Assembly: GCA_963931925.1 (NCBI GenBank)
Contig: OZ007582.1
Coordinates: 38,564,617 to 38,628,616 of the forward strand
Direction: 5' to 3'
DNA: 64,000 bases
Source: Onchidella celtica
Lineage: Eukaryota > Mollusca > Gastropoda > Systellommatophora > Onchidiidae
Shown here: positions 1 through 13,225 of the stretch, one piece after another
Numbering within the stretch: position 1 is the first letter of the stretch
Layout: every line of letters begins with the position of its first letter
The notes under the pieces: model-generated
Databases searched by the model: none
What the model saw: only the letters and a program-made list of their open reading frames with translations
What the model was told of the DNA's origin: nothing
Translations under genes and position numbers: made by a program

Positions 1-430
1 GTAAATAATTATACCAAAATGTAGACTAGTGATCAAGTCAGACTACTCAAGACGTTGATCCGTATTGTCTCATATAACAGCACTTTGAAGTGAAAAGTTC
101 CCGACATTAAGATGACACATTAAAACACAACAAAGAGAAAAGGAAAGTGAAATACAGAAACACAGATATTACCTGTCGTACATTTTCGAACCTTCTAGAC
201 CAATTTTTCTTTTGGTTGTCCTAGTTGTTAGTTTCAGATGGTATTTATAGGAATTTTCAATTTTGTTCATTAAAATAGAATGTATAAGGGTTATCAAACT
301 GGCGACCTTAATCGTATTGAATTTCAACCTCATTTTGTTTAGTGTTGTTATAGAAAAGGGATAAAACAATTCCAGTCACCCCCGGATTATTTTAAAGTGC
401 GATAGAAATACCCGGGTTTCAAATACTGAC
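1..430 (-). repeat. Diverged paralogue of the array's insertion site (empty site)
   Basis: Read on the minus strand, this segment aligns with the DNA on both sides of the 24.9-kb LTR array: the part near 130-430 matches 12850-13225, and the part near 1-123 matches 38155-38280. At the point where the array sits, this copy has a single AACAC (124-128; GTGTT on the minus strand). It is therefore a paralogous, unoccupied version of the target. The two copies are clearly diverged, with many substitutions and small indels. The segment belongs to the unclassified repeat that fills most of the first 12 kb. No coding potential was recognised. Confidence 0.75.
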
Positions 431-1045
431 CAAGACTAATAACTATAATGATTCTAATGAAGATTTTTTATTGCTATCGTGTAATAACACCCCTTGAGAC
501 TGGAAGTTCCCTCGTTTCGACTTTTCATTGGCTGTTAATGCAACTATTTGTTGCAAGTTATGAAATATAAAACTTCAAATAATATTGAATATTTTTTGTT
601 TCTCAGTAAGAAATACTGTTCTTAGAAAACATGCAGTAAAATTATGAAATACGTTTTGTTTGCTTCCTCAGATGTCAGTTTCCGGTAGACAAATCACTTT
701 AGAAGTTAAAGACATGATGTTTTATTTGATATTTCTAATTTCGTATTTTCTCAATATTGTTGTCAATTCACGAAATGGATCTTTAGACTTAGGACAAAAA
801 AGGAAACAAAGATCACGCATTATTGAAATATCATTGCATTATTGAACAAAAAAACTAGCTCATTCATGTTTCTTTTTTCTTTTCTGGTCCCTTAGACTCC
901 ACTGGTCAGGAATACTTAAAAAAACATTTTGCGTGTTTGATGGATATCGTCAGAGACTTCACATCAGCAATAAAACCATTGTTTATTACTTAATCTCAAG
1001 AAACATGGCGATAATTATGATCCTTGTTTTCTCATATTTTGACAC
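431..1045 (+). repeat. Diverged 1.1-kb-family repeat sequence, no gene
   Basis: AT-rich sequence with recognisable blocks of the interspersed repeat described for 1416-12296: the 'cttgagactggaagttccctc' type block near 490-515, the 'actccactggtcaggaatac' type block near 896-915, and the 'aacatggcgataattatgatccttgttttct' region near 1000-1031. No ORF here looks like a gene. Confidence 0.55.
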
Positions 1046-1415
1046 GTTGGTCTAGAGGCAGGCTACTCACCATTCACTCTGAAGGTACCGGATTCGACAG
1101 TGTAGGCATGTTGGAATTTGGGATTATTTTTTTTTACAATTTTTTTTCCTGTCCCTGATCCTGTGGTAGCTGGGATCGAGCACCTAGTCTTCTAGGATAA
1201 GTACGAAAAAGTTGGAGGGCCATTATGCCCGTTGGGCACGTTAAAGACACTTTGGAAGTTGGAAATAGAGAACATCGGGCTTAACAAGGCCTCTTGCCCG
1301 TGCAAAATTAGAGAAAAATGAATCCCTGTCACCCTGTCACTCACAACCATGATCCCCCTCCCATCAAAAAAAGAGAAACACCGCCAACCGGCTTTGCATT
1401 GTGGCGGTGACGTGT
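1046..1415 (+). mobile_element. tRNA-derived SINE, copy 1
   Basis: Polymerase III promoter elements are visible: an A-box-like TGGTCTAGAGG (1048-1058) and a B-box-like GGATTCGACAG (1090-1100), correctly spaced for a tRNA head. A body of about 90 bp (1177-1270) follows, with the motifs GAGCACCTAGT, GATAAGTACGAAAAAG and GGAGGGCC. It is shared with a second copy at 58511-58855. The 3' part, including a C-rich/A-rich tract and a terminal GC-rich block (about 1380-1413), is also shared. The copies differ at many sites, so the family is old. Conserved central domains of this type occur in several metazoan SINE superfamilies, and I cannot name which one this is. Confidence 0.75.
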
Positions 1416-1517
1416 CTGCTTCAGTTGTAACTGGGCTGCAATGACTCAAATGCATGCGGCAAATTTCCCAAATGAGGCTAAAGAAGCATACACATCTTAT
1501 ACCAAAAAAGCAAAGCC

Positions 1518-1556
1518 AACAACAACAACAACAACAAAAAAAACAACAACAACAAA
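1518..1556 (+). repeat. (AAC)n microsatellite
   Basis: Short AAC repeat interrupted by an A-run, just downstream of SINE copy 1. Low complexity; the ORFs across it are not genes. Confidence 0.9.
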
Positions 1557-4090
1557 AGTCCAATTTCTAAAAAGCCCCATCGCCTCTCACACATCTCGGA
1601 TTGGTGTGAATTTTTACGGATGACTTCCTTTTGACCTGTAGGATTTGCTTTTTTTAGAATTGCAGATTTGAAGTTGTGTTCAAGTATTTCTTGCGTTTGT
1701 TTTCTGTCGATAATTTGGTCCCACAATCCATTCTTTTCCAAGAACACATGACCTGTCACGTGCGCAAATTATTGCAATTTCACAGGAACCAAAATGGTGT
1801 GCGTCGGGCATAAACGCTCAATGCGAGTACAGAATGACCTTTCTAAAGATAAACATTCACAAACAACAACAAAACAGCCCGGTACTCAATGTACCTCACT
1901 TAATATAAAATACTAATGAACAATTTCTAATCTGGAGTCTTTGTTAGCACTTACTATTATTCTACGTTAAATGATGGATTTAACTGACAGAGATATAATA
2001 ATCGTTTAATTGATTTGGTCCTTCCCAAAGAGTAAGGACTTGAAAAAAAAAAGTTTTACCAAGATTTACTTTCACAACACTAAACACATACACAGATGGT
2101 TGCACGAAACACAAAATATTACATGACATAATTTTCTATCCTTCCAGGCAAATTCACCTTAGGTTGTCTGAATGTTTGGTTGGAAAAAGGAACATACGAG
2201 CTTTATTAAATTCGGTCAATAATACCTGAATTGATAAGAACTACCAAAATGCCGAGGTGAACTGTATTGTTAAAATATTTGCTTTTTTTCTTAATATTCA
2301 ATGTGAAGTGTGAAGATATTCAAATTAATACTGAACAATATTTTTTGAAGATGCCTAATTATTTCTTAGGATCCGATGGTCAGCAAGTCTGATAACTGTA
2401 AATCAAGACTTCGATCATTATTGTCTCATCACATTCCTTGAAACTGAAAGGTTCCCTCCCTTTGAATGACATCAAAATACTCATTAAGAGAACGGGGAAA
2501 TGAGATCATTAGCTGCAGATTATGTCTGTCACTATTGCTTTTAGTGCAGTTCTCCATAATGAATTTACTCTTTTATTTTACGTGCAGTGGGTTATATATA
2601 GATATTTTAAGCGTTACAGAAAACAAAGTAAAAATTAATTTAGATTTTGAATCATGCACATTCGATTTTATGATCCAGAGCCAAGTCGTTTGACATCTTA
2701 TTCCTAATAGTGATGTAAAAAATCATCTTTCCGTCGCCCGCCTCCCTCGGGGTCAACTCCTCCCGACACCCAAATTCAAGTCTTATACAAATGGGGTAAA
2801 ATCATACAAAAATAATGCATTATTATCATGAGCACCTTTCATTGCATGTGTGCACTGAAATCTCATTTATGATGTATTCAATCTCTTAAACTCTATTGGT
2901 CATGAATAATTTAATACATTTTTGTTGCACTTATTAGTAAGATATGTCAAAAACACTGTAGATAACACAGAGTGTGCTTTACAAAAAACGTGTCAAAACA
3001 AAACCGAACAATGCTTTGAAGTACAGAAATTTGCATAATAGCAAATGGTTTTGACCATGAATGATATGTTAATTATATTTTAATTCATAGCTATTATAAT
3101 ATATTGTTATGGTTTCACTGATTACAACCTGCTGAAATGTGACATTTTTTAATTGACATTGTTCTGGTCTTTCTAAAAAATGAAAGGACTTTTTAAAAAA
3201 ATGTGTGCCTATCTTTAATACTGGAGACGATACATAAATTGTTGCACGGAAAATACAAATATTACATTGCTCAATGCTTCCATTTTTACATTCATTGGAT
3301 GTAGCAAGAGACGTAGCACCCATTTTTTCCACCCCACCCCCTCCCCTTAACCTCTTCCCGCCACAGCCACATTCTTATCGGGGATTCGCCTCTTTTAAAA
3401 GTAATACTAAGTCATACAAAGAGAATGCATTATTATCATGAATGCACAAACATCTGATTTGTGTTTTACGTAATCCGTTAATCTCCGATGATCCTAAAAA
3501 TCTAAAAATTAGTTTAGGTATTTAATCGATAACAATATCAGAGACGTCACAAATACAGTCAAGACACTGATTGTTACTTTTCATCGCGCAATGTACCTTA
3601 TAACATCTTTGTTTTTTTAGTAGAAAATTTCAGATAACAATAATATCAAGTTGCACTGACCATAGATGACTTCCTAATTATTTTAATATTCTTACAGATA
3701 TCAATTAATGTTAATTTACAAATCAAACAAATGTCATACTCTTTTTGAGAGGAATTTTTCAATAATATTTCTAAATGACTGCAATGAATGTAACAAATTC
3801 TCTGTCTCATCATTCTTACATTTCATCCTTCCCAAAAAAACAAGGACTTCAAAGAAAAGCAGACAAACAAATGAAAGCAAATTTTCTACAACACTGAACA
3901 CATACACAATGGAAACACAAATAGCACATGACAAAATGTTACAAGCGTTTTTGACAAATTTAGTTTTATGTCGTCTTCAAATTTGACTTTAAAATGATAC
4001 ATACGGGTTCTTAATTCGCTCTATAGTAATATAATTTCTGTCTTCTTTACACTGTCAAGATAAACAGTGTAGTTTTTCAAAGTTACATTT

Positions 4091-4095
<5 letters not shown>

Positions 4096-4128
<33 letters not shown>
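4096..4128 (+). repeat. (GT)n microsatellite
   Basis: Uninterrupted GT dinucleotide run of about 16 units within the diverged repeat field. Confidence 0.95.
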
Positions 4129-7100
4129 CACAGAGAAATCTGTAGATATTCAAAATAACATTGATAATAATTGTCCGTGGTGAATGTAATATCTTAGTCT
4201 GTGATACTCATCAAGTTAGATAACTGTCAGAATACTAAAGATTTCGATCTTCACTACCTTATAACATCCCCTGAAACTGTAAAAGTTACTTTCCTTCAAA
4301 TGTCATCAAGCAAGAAAACGGGGGAATGAAATCATCAAAATTGCAGAGTCTTGTGGTACCCATCATTTGTTTGGGAATTGGTGCCTTTTTAAAGTTTGAA
4401 TGTTACAGTCAGAGATGTGCAAAATAGTCTGGCCAGGATTGAAATTTCCTAGGTGAAATGACCTAGTTCAGGTCCAAAAATAGGACGTTAACCCCTTGTT
4501 AATCTGGGAGGGGCGGGGGGGGGGGGTCTTTTCATCTTCCACCCCCTCCTATATGAAAAACGACAAAAAGGAAAACATTTATTTAACCCAGATATAAGTG
4601 TCAAGAGAATACTTTGATGATCGCGAAGGTCCTAAAATGCATGAATGCGTCCACTTTAATGTGTTGTCTTTGTTTTAAGCCACTAAATTTCAGCACTGTT
4701 TCAGGGACGATAATCCAATTTGTCCTTAACAGTTAACGGTCGTAAAGAGTATCATTACAACTTTGACCACCCTATCTCAAGTAATATCTCAGGAACTCCG
4801 GCATTGGTTGTTGATTCTAACTATTAAGACAAAAGTCAACACAGCCATCGTGAACCAACCCCCTACCCACTCCCTAATCGTACCGGACACCCTGTGGCCC
4901 CATTCTATGTGACGTGTTTTATACCTGAAGGCCATTGTTTCATCTTGCTAGCTTCAAAAACGAATAATTCAATGAGATCATTTACATTTAAAAACTTTTC
5001 ACCCTTTTAAAAATTGAAACTTACTGGTAAGATCTAAGCCAATATGGTGCTTAACCTTGCGTGGCATGTGTTATATTCACAAAAAGTGGTTTTCCAATTT
5101 AAGTGACGTTTTCTGGAATTTCCATGAAAGTAGTCTAAAAATTTCACTCAAATTTTTCAATAATACATGTAAATGACAGCTATGAATGTACCAAATTCTC
5201 TATTTCATAAAAGTATTACATTTTTAGCCGATATAGGCAAAACGTGCCGTGACGTACCCTACATTTTTTTTTAGAACTGAGTTATATCTTCGCTTTCCAT
5301 GTGCCTTTCCAGGAATAAGATTAACTTTTGGATTTAGGCTTGGATGTGTGACAACTTACAGTAATAAATATGTATGCTAGTCAAAAAAAGAAATTTTCTT
5401 TTCATTTTTTGCAATGCTCAAATGTCAGTGTACAACAAAACGGTTGATCACATCAGGCGATTGTTATGAAACATAAAAATGCAAATAATATTGAAGCTGT
5501 TTGCTCCCCAGTATGTTATTGTTATTAGAAAACATGCGGTAAAATTATGAATTTCACATTGCTTCTTCCTCAGATGACAATATCTAGTCAATAAATCACT
5601 TTAGAAGTCAAACCAAGGATTTTTTATTTGATATTTCAAATTAAAAATTCTCTCATATTGTCATAGAATGACAGGGAACCACTCTCCTGAGACTTGAGGC
5701 AAATGGGATCATTATAGCTGCAGAATCATTAAAATCATTAATAATTATAGTCCAATTCTTTCCTGGTGAATTGTGGGTAGACATTTTCAAAGCCACAGTG
5801 AAATATACAATGTTTGTCATTGCCTCCTTTTGATTTTATCTTCTGCGGCCAAGTTTTTTGTCTTCTATCAACGGCAAAAAACTTCCGTGATTAACGGTTT
5901 GTTTTCATCGGATTGTGTCCCTAGGTTTGAACATTGCCTAACTTATACATTTCTTGGTGTTCAAACTTCCGAGACGTGGCCAGGATTGAAATTCCTGTGT
6001 GAAATGACCTAGTTCTTCTTAAAATTGGAATTAACGCCTCCTCATCTGCGTTTATCGCCCAGTAATAATATTAACAGCTATACAGATAGTAAGGACTTTG
6101 CAGTTGCATTGATTTTATTTTCCAATTCTCAGTATGTCATGGTCATGAAATGTCGTGGTGTGACATTCAGTTTCAGGGAATGTTTGTAGACACAGTCGTG
6201 ATAGAAAACATCAACATCCAAAAGATGCCTGGCCTGATCAGTATTCTAAACTAATGTATTTTTACTGCATATAATAATTCATTGCTGACTGGAATATCAG
6301 AACTTGTAGTTGAAAAAAAAAATACAAAGATGCTTTAACACAAACGGTTGTCCTCGACACTTTCAAATCACTTCTTAATTCTGTTATCACGGACCGTATT
6401 TAAAACCCGTATGTACCATATTAAAATCAACAATAAAGACAAACTAAAGACAAACGTGTCTAGTAAGGTGAAAATATTATGTCATGTAGTTTGATGAGGG
6501 CTGTTAGTCAATTTACAAAATGCTTCATTTGGCCTCTACAAATTCAGTTTTTCAACCTTGATAGTGAGAGTGGAGATATTTCAATTACTATTCTATATGC
6601 AAGGTAGCATTTTCAGCGTTTCTCATACTGACCAAGCCAGATAGCTGTGAGACTACCGTTTTCAGTCCTTCCTGCACAATAACAACGCTTTAAATTGAAT
6701 GTCATCCCTTCTAATGACATCCCAGGACCATTCATGGGAAGGGAAGTAAAGGTATCACAATTACTATGGCTCCCTTGAACAGTTGCTTTTAATGGCATTT
6801 TGATAATCATAATCGGTCGACATTTGTTTTATCTGCAATTGATTTTGAGTTTCCTTTTCTGTCTTTTGTGGATTAAGGAAGTTCATGCTCACATACTTTA
6901 GATCTTGTGGTCGGATGGGTGAGAAATTATGGACTAGCAGAACAGTCCGGTGAGAAGACTACTTGATAAATGAAAGAGTTCGAGAGATCACAATTTCCAA
7001 TCTTGCCCATACTATCCAATTGCATACCGTCTTTTGAAAACTCGAACCTGTCAAGGTTTAAGTCACTTGCCCTTTTACTTTATCCACACAGCACTTGTAA

Positions 7101-7364
7101 ATATCAAGAATAGTTATTTTACAATACAAACAGTTGTTGTTTTTTGCATGTGTCCTATAATACTATCAGTGGAAAGACAGGGACATGGAAGTGGTTAGAA
7201 TATTGCTATATGTGTAAATGAAAAAAAATGCAGATCATAATGCCAGCTTACACCTTTCTGAATTGTCGCAGTCTATATAGTAAGGCACTCATCCCTGCAA
7301 TGCCAGAAGATTGTTGACCATCGTCTTTGGTCATAGCTATTCAGAAATGAGACAAAAAAGCCAA

Positions 7365-7382
7365 CCCCCCCCCCCCCCCCCC
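7365..7382 (+). repeat. Poly-C tract
   Basis: Run of 18 C. Similar G or C runs occur near 4508, 55986, 57031, 60880, 63397 and 63657. Run lengths of this kind are error-prone in assemblies. Confidence 0.9.
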
Positions 7383-10300
7383 GGAATCTTACCGGACATC
7401 GAATTGGACATTTAATTACTTATTATTTTTTTTAAAAACATACAAATATCACACATAGTTATTATAATGAGTATTGCATGAGTACACGAACATCTAATTC
7501 ATGTTTTGTCTAATCCCCTAAACTCCAGTGGTCATCAATACTAAAAAAAATATTTTGCGTGTTCGATTATTATAACATTAGTGTAGTCACATGCACTATC
7601 AAAACTGGGGTTATGACCTTATCCAAAGAAATGCGGCGATAAGATCCTTGTTTTCTAGTGGAAAACTTGAGATAATAATTATCAAATGGTTTGGAGCACA
7701 CGCTTCAAATTTAATAGCTATAATTATTTTATGTTAAATTATCAGTTAAATCAATATAGATAGCATAATCGTTTTAGTTGACATTATCCTTCCGAAAGAG
7801 AAAGGACTTTAAAAAAAGATATGGCTTCCAATGGCTATTTTAACAACACTAAATACATACACAAAACACGAAAATTAAGTGAAATAGTTTGTCTGCTCTT
7901 CTTGACAAATTCATCTTAGTTTGTCTTAATTTTTGGTATAAAAGTGATACATACTAATTATAAAAATTTGGTCCCTAATAAGGGCATAGATGGAGACTGT
8001 CCAGGGTAAACGTGTTGTAATTAAGCCTTTTTGTTTTTTGTTTTTTTAGTGTTGATAGTGAAATCTGGAAATATCCCAACTGCTGCTGACTGATCATTAT
8101 TAAAGATGAATAATACCTTATTGTCACCAAGTCACATAACTGTATGGACATTCAAGACCTCCGACCTCTTTGACTTATAGCATCCCTTGAAACTGAAAAG
8201 TTCCCTCCCGTGGAATGACATCAAGGCACAGCCAGGAGAATGTTGATATGAAATCATTACAAAATGCAGCGTAATCAGAGTCACGATTAGTTGGGTGAAT
8301 TTTTTTATTTTTTTTTAATTTCTTATCCGTTATTTTACCTGCAAATGTGATGTATGTAGACATTTTTCAACGTCACAATCAGAAAAGTGAATTGTGGAAT
8401 GTTTATTTGTGTGCATCTGATTTTATCAACTGGAGTTTAGACTTTTCTCTACTTCTTCCAAAGCAACTCTTATCAGCACTCAGTTAAGTTCTTGAAAAAT
8501 TAGGACTAAACCATATAAAAGCAATGCTTTATTATCATGAGCACTTTCCAATTGCATGAGTGCACAAACATCTAGTTCATGTTTTACATAGACACAAAAA
8601 CGTCAGTGTTCATGAAGACGTTAGATACTTTGCTTATTCAACAGGGAACATCAGCTACCTCACAAACAATAGTAATACATTAATTAAATTGTTATGCTGC
8701 CCCAGGAGACTTGGCGATTCGATACTTGCTTTCTGGTTGAAAACATGAAATAAATATAACTGTTTTGACCAGAAGAGATTCCTTAAGGATGTTTCAAGTG
8801 ACCATCCCTGGCGCCAGAAGTAGAATCTTGTTATGTATCACTACATTGTAAGTTCCAACAGTTACTATGTAAACCAAAGCACTCAATTAAACCTACAGAA
8901 GTGTTGTAATATTTTTAATTGAGACTGTCCTTTCCAAATAGTAGGGACGTTAAAAAAATGGTCACACTCATACTAACAATTTTAACACAATAAACACATA
9001 CACAGATTATTACACAAAAAAAAACACAAATATTACATGCCATTCAATTTTCACACTTCTGATTTTAACTTTAGGTGTCTTAACTTTGGCTTTAAAGCGG
9101 TACATACGACATTCAAATTGGCTCTATAATAATAGAATAAATTAGACTTTGCAGAGGGTATTGTATTAAGCCTTTATTTTCGAACGTGTTAAATAGTACA
9201 GTGTATAGATATTCCAGCTACTAGTAAATAATCATTATTTGTATCAGTATATCTTAATCTTTATTAGGTCATCAAGTCAGATAACTGTAAGGGTAATCAA
9301 GACACCCATCCTTATTGTCTCCTAACATCCCCTGAAACTGAAATTTCTCGTCTCTGGAAAGACATCAAAAATTTGCTGTCAAGGGAATGGAGAAATGAAA
9401 TCAACTGCATAGTCGTGACTGCGACTTTCGTATTATTATTATTTTATTTTTTTTGAAAGAATTATTTTGTGGTTAAATTTGCCTTTTTGTAAAACTACAA
9501 TATGTTCTAAATGTTTTTGTTTTTTTTAACGGCACCATCACTAACGTGAAAAATAGAATCCTTTTTACATACATTTGATCCACTCATTTGGCGGATAGTC
9601 ATTACTCAATTATTCGGAAAAAAATAGCAGCCATCTTCCCGGCCCCTCCCTACCCAAATCTTACCAGGCTTCCCATTAGCATTATCATGAGCCCCTTCAA
9701 ATGATCAGCCTTTGAACACCTAGTTCATTCTTGAAAATCGATGGTTATGAATTAATTTTTTTTTATCCTCACTAAATAGTCAATCTCAGAGATTTCACTA
9801 ATTCCGTCAATACATTCATTAATACTATTTTTCATGAAACAGGGCGACCCGATCATTGAAGAAAACACGAGATAATGATTATCATCTTGTCACATTGTAA
9901 CGGATTTCTGAATTGTGGCTTAAGTTGAATAAACTGTTTTTTATGTTCAGTGATCACTTAAACTGATAGGAATTGGGGTGACATGTTTAGTTGATATCGT
10001 CCTTTCTGAAAAGAAAGGATGTCTAAAAAAAAGGGGGAAAGAAATACTTAATGCGCTCAAAATAGCAATAAATACATACAAAAATGGAAACACAAATATT
10101 ACATGACATATAGAATGTGTCCATCTTTCTAGAAAAATTCATCTCAAGTAATTTTGGTCTGAAAATGTTATATACAAGTTTTAACTTCGGTCCATAATAA
10201 TAGAATTAATTTTCCATAGTTTCGATGCCAACCGTGCTGTATTAAAACATCTTTTGCTTTTAGAGAATCGGGCAGATATGCCAATCACTACAGTATAATA

Positions 10301-12296
10301 ATTATGTGCACTAGAAATACATTAGTTTGGAACACTGATCGAGCCAGATAACTATAAGGGTATTCATGTTTTCTATCACTACTGTCCAGTTCCATCCCTT
10401 GAAACTGAAGCCATCCCTTGAATGACGCCAGACAACTTTTCATATCCATGGCTTGTGGAGAATGGGGAAAACGAAATCATTGCAACTGCAGAGTCGTGGC
10501 TGTCCCTGTAGCTGTTAATACAATTATTGGGCGACAAATGTGACCCTTATTTTATGCGCTCTATGTTGTAAACACCCGTTTACGTCAAAAGAAAAAAAAA
10601 AGAAAAGTAGAACGTTTTTCCTGCACAGTTGGCTGTATCTTTTGGAGCAAAACTTGAACGCAATGGCTGAGTGGCTAAGGATGTTTCATTGGGTGGGGGA
10701 AAATTGCAGATAGGCTTAACACCTGCCCAAAAACGTTCTAATTTCTTGCTATTCAGTTTTCTTTGGCCTATCCGGGACTAACATATTCCAACTGACACTG
10801 AGCACTCATTCTCGGTGGTAAATATGCCTTAGTCTCTAACTGACACCAAGTTTAGTAAGAAAAATCAAGCCTTCGATACGTTATGTCTGATAACATCTGC
10901 GAATCTGGCTTCCTCTTTGAAATGCCATCAAACCATTAAGAAGAGAAGTGGGATTTTTCATGCCTCTAATGCTTTTTGGACAGTTATCTGTGTATATTTT
11001 CACTTTAAAAAATGGCTTGCATACAAATATTTTTCATCGTCACACTAGGAAAATGGCGAAAACAATCAGTGTTGAAAAGGATTAATTTTATATCATGTTT
11101 CTGTTCAAATTTTCTTTCACATCTTTCATGGCTTTATGATATTCCACGAGGACTTAAGCCTGTCTGTGTTATTATTCAGAAAAGAACTGTAACACAACAG
11201 CCACCCTCCCAGTGTCCTTCCCTCAAACACCTCATTCGCCCCATTTATATTGGGCATCCCAATAGCATCTAGAAAAATGGGACAGACCAAACCATACAAA
11301 CTTGAAATTATTATCATGAGCACCATCCACCCCTTTAGTACACGAACGTCTAATTCTTGCTTTACCTTTCCCTTAGACTCCAATGGCTATCAATAATTTA
11401 AAATATTTTGCGTACTTAAAATATAATATCAGTGACAAACACTAACAATACATACCTATCATGTTTTCTCAAGAGACAAGGCGACCCATCCTAACTTCTT
11501 GCAAGAAAAATTGGCATAACATCAGTTGCTTATGGCTATCATGATTTCTTGACTATATTTTAGAGACGTAAAAAAAGAAAAGTTGTATTACAAACTGATT
11601 GACATCAGAGAGTTATTTTCAACACTGCTTGTCAGGAAACTGCGATTTTTATTGTGCACGTTCATGGCTGTGATATGTTGGTAGAGTAATAACATGCATA
11701 CGATAGGCATATTTTCTCAACGGCGGACCGGCGCTTAGCCACGGTTTGACATCGAAATGAAGCCAGGCCCGTTCTAGTGACAGGTAGCTGAGGAAGCATG
11801 CCTTGCACGTCAGCTGCACGCTGACCAGTGGTGTTTTGAGCATGATCTCCTGCGGAATGTGTATGACAGAAAATGGCAGTATTAGAGCGAAAGTATCATA
11901 TTATTTGAACACTACAGAAATTTGAGAACCTAGTCTAACAGGCAACCACACATTAAAATAAATGTATTCATGTAGTTTTGCATGTTCATGGTCATCGTGC
12001 CCTCTCAATGCACTGATTGCTTGATTGTGTTTGTTATCCTTTTATATCCTCTCTTGCTTCTAAAAGAGATGTTGCTGAGAAAAGAGCTCCGGGTTTACCT
12101 TTCGATTACAGCACAGTGGGGCCATTATAAAGAGGAAATTTCTATCCTTGCCACACCTAGCAGGTAATACTAAATGGTTTTTACCGTAAATGATTGCCAC
12201 AAGCGACAGAAATGTAACATTTTTAATTGATATAGTCCTTCAGAAAAAGAAAGGACTTTGAAAAAAATATTGCTTTGAATAAAGTATCGTTGACAA

Positions 12297-12399
12297 TGTC
12301 ACGAGTGGAGTGAGCGATAGTTAATAATTACGGGGGTAAAGGAGGAGAGTAAAATTAACGCACGTAGACAAGTAAGGGAAAGCGTGCATGTTATGAGTG
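12297..12399 (+). mobile_element. 5' end fragment of a family-2 LTR
   Basis: Begins TGTCACGAGTGGAGTGAGCG, the exact start of the full LTR at 53439. It keeps the 'ttacggggg' and 'aaagcgtgcatgtt-tgagt' landmarks in order, with internal deletions relative to that LTR. Similarity stops at about 12399, where RTE-like sequence begins. Confidence 0.75.
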
Positions 12400-12796
12400 G
12401 TGAGCACTTCCGTCTTCTTTGTGCTTATTGTGAGGCCAAAGTTGTCACAGGCACTAGAGAACCTATCAACACAGTTTTGCATGCTATCCTCATCGTGTGC
12501 CAGAAGTGCACAATCATCAGCAAATAGTAGGTCACAGACTTGAGTACTTTTGGTTTTGGTTTTTGCCTGAAGTCTCCTGAGGTTGAATAGACTGCCATCA
12601 GTTCGGTACTTGATGCTTACCCCTTGAGGAGGAGAGCTAAAGGCTTCTTGTAGCATTGCAGAGAACATGATGCTGAACAGAGTTGGGGCCAAGACACAAT
12701 TCGGGTGGACACCCAAACTTCGCCAAGATTTTCCAGAGGCCTTTTTTACCTCACAAAAGCATTTGACACAGTGTGTCGTGAAGGCCTCTGGAAAAT
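12400..12796 (-). pseudogene. RTE-like LINE reverse transcriptase fragment (3' part)
   Basis: The minus-strand frame encodes part of a non-LTR RT: a CVLAPTLFSIMFSAML block, the catalytic LLFADDCALLAHDEDSMQ block (FADD = motif C) and DNFGLTISTKKTEVL. The wording is typical of RTE-clade elements. Upstream on the same strand GLWKILAKFGCPP is present, but the stretch between it and CVLAPTLFS is missing and the frame changes, so this is a deleted, dead fragment. The C-terminal end breaks off into the LTR fragment at about 12400. Confidence 0.8.
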
Positions 12797-12815
12797 ATTG
12801 GCATTAACAGCTAAT
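12743..12815 (+). pseudogene. RTE-like RT fragment (motif A part), inverted relative to its neighbour
   Basis: The plus strand encodes LTKAFDTVCREGLWKILA, the motif A region of the same kind of RT (AFDTV carries the catalytic Asp). It lies head-to-head with the minus-strand fragment. Both strands carry the GLWKILA segment, creating a 16-nt perfect inverted repeat (12727-12742 and 12781-12796) with a 38-nt spacer. Confidence 0.7.
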
Positions 12816-13225
12816 GAAAAGTCCAAAGGAGGGAACTTTCAGTTTCAATGAATTATGGGTGTAATTATACAATAGGAATAGAACATCTTCATAGGAATCC
12901 TTATTGTTATCTGGCTTGATCAGTATTTGAAACTAGGGTATTTCTATCGCACTTTAAAATAATTCGGCGGTGTCTGGAATTTTTTCACACCACTCTATAA
13001 ACACATACACACACACACAAAATGAGGTTGAAATTCAATACGATTACAGTCGACAGTTTGATAACCCTTATAAAAGTGACTATAATGAACATAATTTAAA
13101 ATTCGTATAATACTATTTGAAACTGAAAACTAAGACAACCTAAAGAAAAATTGGTCTAGGAGGTTCGAAACATTATGACAGGTAATGTTTGTGTTTCCAT
13201 ATTTCACTCCCCTTTTCTCTTTCCC
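12816..13225 (-). repeat. Left flank of the array: diverged 1.1-kb-family repeat
   Basis: Minus-strand copy of the interspersed repeat (block H near 12830-12920), homologous in inverted orientation to about 130-430. It holds a short CA-rich tract near 13005-13020. No gene was seen. Confidence 0.6.

Larger units (their letters stand above)
1416..12296. repeat. Field of diverged ~1.1-kb repeats (unclassified)
   Basis: No gene was recognised here. The same ordered blocks recur: (A) a block around TATTATCATGAGCAC followed by 'catgagtgcacaaacatcta' and 'aactccagtggtcat' (near 2820, 3430, 7459, 8533, 9683, 11311); (D) 'tccttcc-aaagagaaaggact' followed by an A-run (near 2025, 7790, 8935, 10000, 12240); (E) 'acaacactaaacacatacac'; (F) 'gacaaattcatcttag-ttgtctta'; (H) 'atcaagtcagataactgtaa ... 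cccttgaaactgaaa-gttccctccc-tgaatgacatcaa' (near 2370-2480, 4200-4315, 6625-6730, 8130-8225, 9265-9375, 10340-10430, 10840-10930). Successive A blocks at 7459, 8533 and 9683 give a period of about 1.07-1.15 kb. Copies are heavily diverged and partly truncated. The same blocks occur in both orientations elsewhere in the window. The origin could be an old satellite or a non-autonomous transposon. Confidence 0.65.

Noticed and set aside
1192..1563. 123-residue minus-strand ORF with Cys-rich start
   Set aside because: Cys run is the AAC microsatellite read backwards, and the rest is the SINE.
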